This document shows, in pieces, positions 5,260-8,214 of a stretch of 8,214 nucleotides of DNA; positions within the stretch are counted from its first letter, which is position 1; every line of letters starts with the position of its first letter. Source of the DNA: Archaeoglobaceae archaeon (lineage in GTDB: Archaea; Halobacteriota; Archaeoglobi; Archaeoglobales; JdFR-42); assembly GCA_015523685.1 (NCBI GenBank), contig WAJW01000204.1, forward strand, positions 1-8,214, given 5' to 3'. A model generated the notes under the pieces. The model was not told where the DNA came from, made no database searches, and worked only from the letters and a program-made list of their open reading frames with translations. Position numbers and translations under genes: made by a program.

Positions 5260-6729
5260 ATGGAACCCGGGGAATTGGGTTCGGATGTGCATAAAAAAGA
5301 TTATGAGTATCTGGTAATTGGCTGTGGAAGTGTCGGTTTCAGAGTTATCAGAGAGCTGGCAAAGGCCAGAAAGAAAATCTTTGCCATAGATATATCAAAA
5401 GAAAAGATTGAGATTCTCAGAGAGCAGAGTTATGATGCAATAGAGGGGGATGCGACGGACATTTCCAATTACAGTGACATAGATTTTGATCATCTTAAAG
5501 CTGTTCTTGTTCTCACTCCGGATCCCGAGGTAAACAGGAAGGTAATTCAGGAAATCAGGAAGAGAAACAAGGCTGTTTTTATTGTTGCAAGGGGCAATGA
5601 TACAAGAACTCAGGAAGAGCTTGAAGATGCGGGAGCGGATGTGGTCTTAACCCCTTCAACTGTCATGGCAACCTCAGCAATCAATTACCTGACGAGAATC
5701 GAGTCGGTCAGGAGGGCCAAGGAACTGATGCATGTTATCGAAGGGGTTAGAGACGGAAAGCTGGCCATTCTTACCCATGACAATCCGGATCCTGATGCCA
5801 TTTCCAGTGCCATGACCCTGAAGGAAATTGCAGAAAAGGTCGGGGTAAGAGCTGAAATAATATACTTCGGTGATATAGGACATGAGGAAAACAAAGCACT
5901 TGTAAATATACTTCAGATAGACATGAAGAGAGGAAAGGACGTGGATTTTGGAGAATTCACAAAATTTGCAATCGTGGATTCTTCCAGACCCGGAGTTAAC
6001 AACACCATACCTCCTGACACACCAATGAGTATCGTTATAGACCATCACCCCCCTCCTCAGGAGATAGAGGCTGAATATGTGGACATAAGAACAGATGCCG
6101 GGGCAACGGCCACAATAATGACCAAATACCTCCAGGAGTTCGACATGATTCCATCCAGGGAACTGGCAACAGCCCTGTTCTTTGGTATAATCACAGAGAC
6201 GGATGAGTTCAGGAGAAATACATACCCTTCTGATTTTACAGCAGCTGCTTTTCTCTATCCCTATGTGGACAGGGAGATAATAGAGAAAATTGAGACCCCG
6301 TCCCTCTCTGCAGATACCCTTGATGCCCTGGGTATGGCGATTCTGAACCGACACATATATGGAAGTTATCTGATATCAAATGCAGGTGTAATAAGGGATA
6401 AAGATGCATTAGCCCAGGCCTCAGACTATCTGCTCAAACTTGAGGGCATCACAACGGTCATAGTTTTTGGAATTGCAAAAGATCACATCTATATCTCTGC
6501 AAGAAACAAGGATATAAGGGTGAATATAGGAGATATCCTGAAAAGGGCATTTGAGGATGTCGGGTCTGCAGGAGGACATCCTCATGCGGCAGGAGCCCAG
6601 ATACCTCTCGGTGTATTCGGGGAGATAAGCGACAAGGAGTCAGTAATGAAGCTGGTTGAAGAGGTTATCACGAAGAGAATTCTGAACATCGCGGGTGTTG
6701 AAGAGAAACAGAAAGCGGAAAATTCTTAA
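5260..6729 (+). CDS. RCK/TrkA-N plus DHH-DHHA1 phosphoesterase fusion
   Basis: A 489-residue cytoplasmic fusion protein. Residues about 15-135 form a TrkA-N/RCK Rossmann domain with GCGSVG (21-26) and an acidic residue after the second strand (Asp44 in FAIDIS), typical of NAD(H) binding. Residues about 165-330 are a DHH phosphoesterase domain: HDNPDPDA (173-180), VDSS (Asp240), the DHH triad (261-263) and TETDEF (Asp315), all expected Mn ligands. The DHHA1 domain has GGHPHAAG (438-445), a substrate-binding motif. DHH-DHHA1 enzymes hydrolyse cyclic di-AMP, pAp or short oligonucleotides. Here the RCK domain may make activity respond to NAD(H) or another nucleotide; that is inference. There are no transmembrane segments, so it is not a transporter itself, although RCK domains regulate potassium channels. 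The ATG at 5260 is the first in-frame start after the promoter. Confidence 0.9.
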   Translation: MEPGELGSDVHKKDYEYLVIGCGSVGFRVIRELAKARKKIFAIDISKEKIEILREQSYDAIEGDATDISNYSDIDFDHLKAVLVLTPDPEVNRKVIQEIRKRNKAVFIVARGNDTRTQEELEDAGADVVLTPSTVMATSAINYLTRIESVRRAKELMHVIEGVRDGKLAILTHDNPDPDAISSAMTLKEIAEKVGVRAEIIYFGDIGHEENKALVNILQIDMKRGKDVDFGEFTKFAIVDSSRPGVNNTIPPDTPMSIVIDHHPPPQEIEAEYVDIRTDAGATATIMTKYLQEFDMIPSRELATALFFGIITETDEFRRNTYPSDFTAAAFLYPYVDREIIEKIETPSLSADTLDALGMAILNRHIYGSYLISNAGVIRDKDALAQASDYLLKLEGITTVIVFGIAKDHIYISARNKDIRVNIGDILKRAFEDVGSAGGHPHAAGAQIPLGVFGEISDKESVMKLVEEVITKRILNIAGVEEKQKAENS

Positions 6730-6732
6730 ATA
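6726..6732 (+). promoter_or_regulatory. Putative TATA box of the tusA-dsrE-iscS operon, overlapping the RCK-DHH stop codon
   Basis: TTAAATA covers the TAA stop at 6727-6729 and begins 40 nt before the ATG at 6766. Predicted transcription start is near 6755, leaving a leader of about 11 nt that contains the GGTGAT ribosome binding site. Read-through from the upstream gene also remains possible, because no T-tract terminator lies between the genes. Confidence 0.5.
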
Positions 6733-6741
6733 CTATAACAT

Positions 6742-6754
6742 TTAACAGTGTTAA
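6742..6754 (+). promoter_or_regulatory. Candidate operator of the sulfur operon: TTAACA-g-TGTTAA palindrome
   Basis: Two perfect 6-bp arms surround one central base. The element lies between the TATA box and the predicted transcription start, a position suited to repression. A short palindrome in AT-rich DNA can occur by chance, so the assignment rests mostly on location. Confidence 0.4.
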
Positions 6755-6756
6755 CT

Positions 6757-6762
6757 GGTGAT
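6757..6762 (+). promoter_or_regulatory. Ribosome binding site deciding the TusA-like start
   Basis: GGTGAT matches the anti-Shine-Dalgarno of archaeal 16S rRNA and lies 3 nt before ATG 6766. An in-frame GTG at 6748 lies upstream of this site, would start before or at the predicted transcription start, and is therefore unlikely. Confidence 0.65.
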
Positions 6763-6765
6763 GTT

Positions 6766-7008
6766 ATGAGTGATGTGAAGCCAGCAAAGACCGTTGACTG
6801 TATCGGTCTCTACTGTCCGGAACCAATATTCAGAACAAGGGTTGCCATTGATGAGATAGAACCCGGAGAGGTGCTTGAGGTGTGGGCGGATGATCCAGCA
6901 TCGGAAAGTGACATAAAAAGCTGGACAAAAAGAACAGGTCATGAACTTTTAAAAATTGAAAAGGTTGAAGATAGATTCAGGTTTCTTATAAAGAAGGTGG
7001 GAAAATGA
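6766..7008 (+). CDS. tusA: TusA/SirA-family sulfur carrier protein
   Basis: TusA-like proteins carry sulfur as a persulfide on a conserved cysteine and pass it to partners in tRNA thiolation, molybdenum cofactor synthesis or dissimilatory sulfur metabolism. This 80-residue protein has the family signature DCIGLYCPEP (11-20) with the CPxP cysteine at Cys17; Cys12 lies five residues before it. GEVLEVWADDPASESDI (34-50) and TGHELLKIE (57-65) complete the two-layer fold. It is the usual length. The gene opens an operon with its own promoter, and its TGA overlaps the dsrE-like ATG by 4 bp (ATGA), implying translational coupling. The company of DsrE-like and IscS-like proteins supports a sulfur-relay role. 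The final acceptor cannot be told from the window. Confidence 0.92.
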   Translation: MSDVKPAKTVDCIGLYCPEPIFRTRVAIDEIEPGEVLEVWADDPASESDIKSWTKRTGHELLKIEKVEDRFRFLIKKVGK

Positions 7009-7367
7009 AGAAAAAGATCTTATATGTTCAGACAAGTGGTGTGGATACTCCTGAGAGGCTGTATGCACCGTTTATTCTCGCCATGACCGCCAGAGCAATG
7101 GACCTTGATGCGACAGTCTACTTTCTGATAAAGGGCGTTACTGTGGTTAAAAAGGGCGAGGCAGAAAAGATAAAAATAGGTGATTTCCCCTCTCTGAAGG
7201 AGGTCATGGATCAGGCTATCGAAAATGGTGTGGAGCTTCTTGTTTGTGACAGGAGCGCTGATCTCCTGGGTATAGATAAGGGGAACATAATCGATGGGGC
7301 AAAGGTTGTGGGAGCTGCAACTCTGAATGATCTCGTCCTCGAAGCAGATGCAGTCCTCTATTTCTGA
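7005..7367 (+). CDS. DsrE-like sulfurtransferase-family protein
   Basis: A 120-residue protein with the DsrE-type fold pattern: an N-terminal strand ILYVQTSG (5-12), a helix rich in Ala and Met (PFILAMTARAMDLDA), a strand ATVYFLIKGV (36-45), and ELLVCDRSADLLGI (77-90). Cys81 in this last segment is at the position of the persulfide-carrying cysteine of DsrE-like proteins and is the only cysteine in the protein. DsrE proteins exchange sulfur with TusA in known systems, and here the two genes overlap by 4 bp. There is no second DsrF- or DsrH-like gene alongside, so this is probably a homo-oligomer rather than a DsrEFH complex. The iscS-like gene follows after a 9-bp gap. I am fairly sure of the family, less of the exact partner. 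Confidence 0.85.
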   Translation: MKKKILYVQTSGVDTPERLYAPFILAMTARAMDLDATVYFLIKGVTVVKKGEAEKIKIGDFPSLKEVMDQAIENGVELLVCDRSADLLGIDKGNIIDGAKVVGAATLNDLVLEADAVLYF

Positions 7368-7371
7368 GGTG
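7366..7371 (+). promoter_or_regulatory. Ribosome binding site of the iscS-like gene, overlapping the dsrE-like stop
   Basis: GAGGTG begins within the dsrE-like TGA stop and lies 5 nt before the ATG at 7377. It fixes that start and indicates coupled translation. Confidence 0.6.
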
Positions 7372-7376
7372 TCGGT

Positions 7377-8214
7377 ATGAAGGTTTACATGGATCACACA
7401 GCGGGCTGTCCTGTGGATGATCGTGTCGTGGAGGCCATGCTCCCCTACATGAAGGAGAAGATTGGAAATCCATCTTCCGTTCATTCTATGGGCATGGAAG
7501 CAAGGAGTGCAATTGAAGAAGCACGTGAAAGGCTCAAATCTCTTATAAACGCAAAAGATGGTGATGTTGTGTTCACCAGCAGTGCAACAGAGTCAAATAA
7601 CCTGGCGATAATAGGATATGCCTTCAGAAACAGAAACAGAGGGAAGCACATAATCACCTCCTCCATCGAACACATGTCAGTCATGAATCCGTGCAAGTAT
7701 CTTCAGAAAAATGGATTCGAGGTATCCTATATCCCTGTAGACAGAAATGGAAAGATCAATCCGGATGATGTGGAAAATGAGATCAGGGATGATACCATCC
7801 TGATATCCATCCAGCATGCCAATGGAGAGATCGGGACGATTCAGCCTGTTGAGGAGATCGGGAAAATAGCCCGGGAAAGGGAGATAGCATTTCACGTGGA
7901 TGCGGTTGCATCTCTCGGAAAAATAGATGTGGATGTTGAAAAAATTAATGCGGATCTGTTGACCTTATCCTCCAATGACATTTATGGGCCGAGAGGTGTT
8001 GGCGGTCTTTATATCGGGAAAGGTGTTAAGGTTCAGCCCGTGATCCTCGGTGGTGGGCAGGAAAAGGGACTGAGAAGCGGTACCGAGAATGTTGCAGGAA
8101 TTGTGGGATTCGGGAAAGCTGCAGAAATAGTGGAAAAGGAGTTCAGGGAGGAGGCTGAGAGAGAGAAAAAGTTGAGAGACGAACTTGTTTCGGGTGTGCT
8201 TGAAAACATAGATG
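7377..8214 (+). CDS. iscS: Lysine-less cysteine desulfurase-like protein (IscS/NifS family), C-terminal part cut off by the window end
   Basis: My translation gives 279 residues of a class V aminotransferase-fold protein. Family features are clear: GNPSSVHSMG (30-39), FTSSATESNNLAI (66-78), SSIEHMSV with the PLP-stacking His99, HANGEIGTIQP (147-157), HVDAVAS with Asp175, and GGGQEKGLRSGTEN (225-238). Key positions differ from active desulfurases. The SAHK-IYGPKG segment reads SSND-IYGPRG, so the PLP Schiff-base lysine is Asp201 and the preceding His is Asn200. The usual DAVQ glutamine is Ala178, and the N-terminal NAATTP reads HTAGCP. The reading frame is intact through this region, so this is not decay. 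From memory, A. fulgidus IscS has the same Lys-to-Asp change. The persulfide-forming cysteine loop lies beyond the window, at about residue 320-330 in homologues. Operon context with TusA and DsrE implies sulfur transfer. Confidence 0.9.
   Translation, partial: MKVYMDHTAGCPVDDRVVEAMLPYMKEKIGNPSSVHSMGMEARSAIEEARERLKSLINAKDGDVVFTSSATESNNLAIIGYAFRNRNRGKHIITSSIEHMSVMNPCKYLQKNGFEVSYIPVDRNGKINPDDVENEIRDDTILISIQHANGEIGTIQPVEEIGKIAREREIAFHVDAVASLGKIDVDVEKINADLLTLSSNDIYGPRGVGGLYIGKGVKVQPVILGGGQEKGLRSGTENVAGIVGFGKAAEIVEKEFREEAEREKKLRDELVSGVLENID

Noticed and set aside
5674..6354. Minus-strand open frame of 226 codons opposite the RCK-DHH gene
   Set aside because: Its translation is rich in Cys, His and Tyr with no recognisable domain, and it lies wholly antisense to a strongly supported gene.
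6748..6765. GTG 6748 as the TusA-like start (86 residues)
   Set aside because: It precedes the GGTGAT ribosome site and lies at or before the predicted transcription start; ATG 6766 gives the usual family length.
7020..7484. Minus-strand open frame of 154 codons opposite tusA/dsrE/iscS
   Set aside because: Spans three plus-strand genes with intact family motifs and ribosome sites; composition is typical of a shadow frame.

Overview
The window looks like chromosomal DNA from a thermophilic euryarchaeon, most plausibly Archaeoglobales or a close relative. The evidence is archaeal-type MCM and aIF2-beta genes, TATA-box promoters with short or absent leaders, arginine encoded mostly by AGA/AGG, and Glu/Lys/Arg-rich proteins. 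Two genes point to Archaeoglobales more specifically: a class II (bacterial-type) HMG-CoA reductase, and a cysteine desulfurase-like protein in which the PLP lysine is replaced by Asp, as I recall for Archaeoglobus fulgidus IscS. The species cannot be named from this sequence alone.

Layout. (1) 1-399, minus: N-terminal part of class II HMG-CoA reductase (mevalonate pathway to archaeal lipids), divergent from (2) 502-1329, plus: a TatD-related metal-dependent hydrolase. (3) 1431-3958, plus: an operon of the replicative helicase MCM and translation initiation factor aIF2-beta, whose genes touch. (4) 3961-4962, minus: an AmrS-like radical SAM protein, convergent with aIF2-beta with only 2 bp between the stop codons. 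(5) 4963-5259: a divergent intergenic region with promoters on both sides and a 24-bp near-perfect palindrome next to a consensus TATA box. (6) 5260-6729, plus: an RCK/TrkA-N plus DHH-DHHA1 phosphoesterase fusion. (7) 6766 to the window end, plus: a tightly packed sulfur-relay operon of a TusA-like carrier, a DsrE-like protein and a lysine-less IscS/NifS-like protein cut off by the window edge. This operon has its own TATA box and a 13-bp palindrome at the predicted transcription start.

The most interesting part is the last operon. It pairs two persulfide-carrier proteins with a desulfurase homologue that lacks the residue needed for canonical PLP chemistry. Such a protein may be a scaffold or may handle sulfide or persulfide rather than desulfurate cysteine in the normal way. 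The other notable points are the palindrome at the RCK-DHH promoter, the apparent loss of the metal-bridging Glu in the TatD-like hydrolase, and the linkage of replication and translation genes. No rRNA, tRNA, CRISPR array, insertion sequence or attachment site was found.
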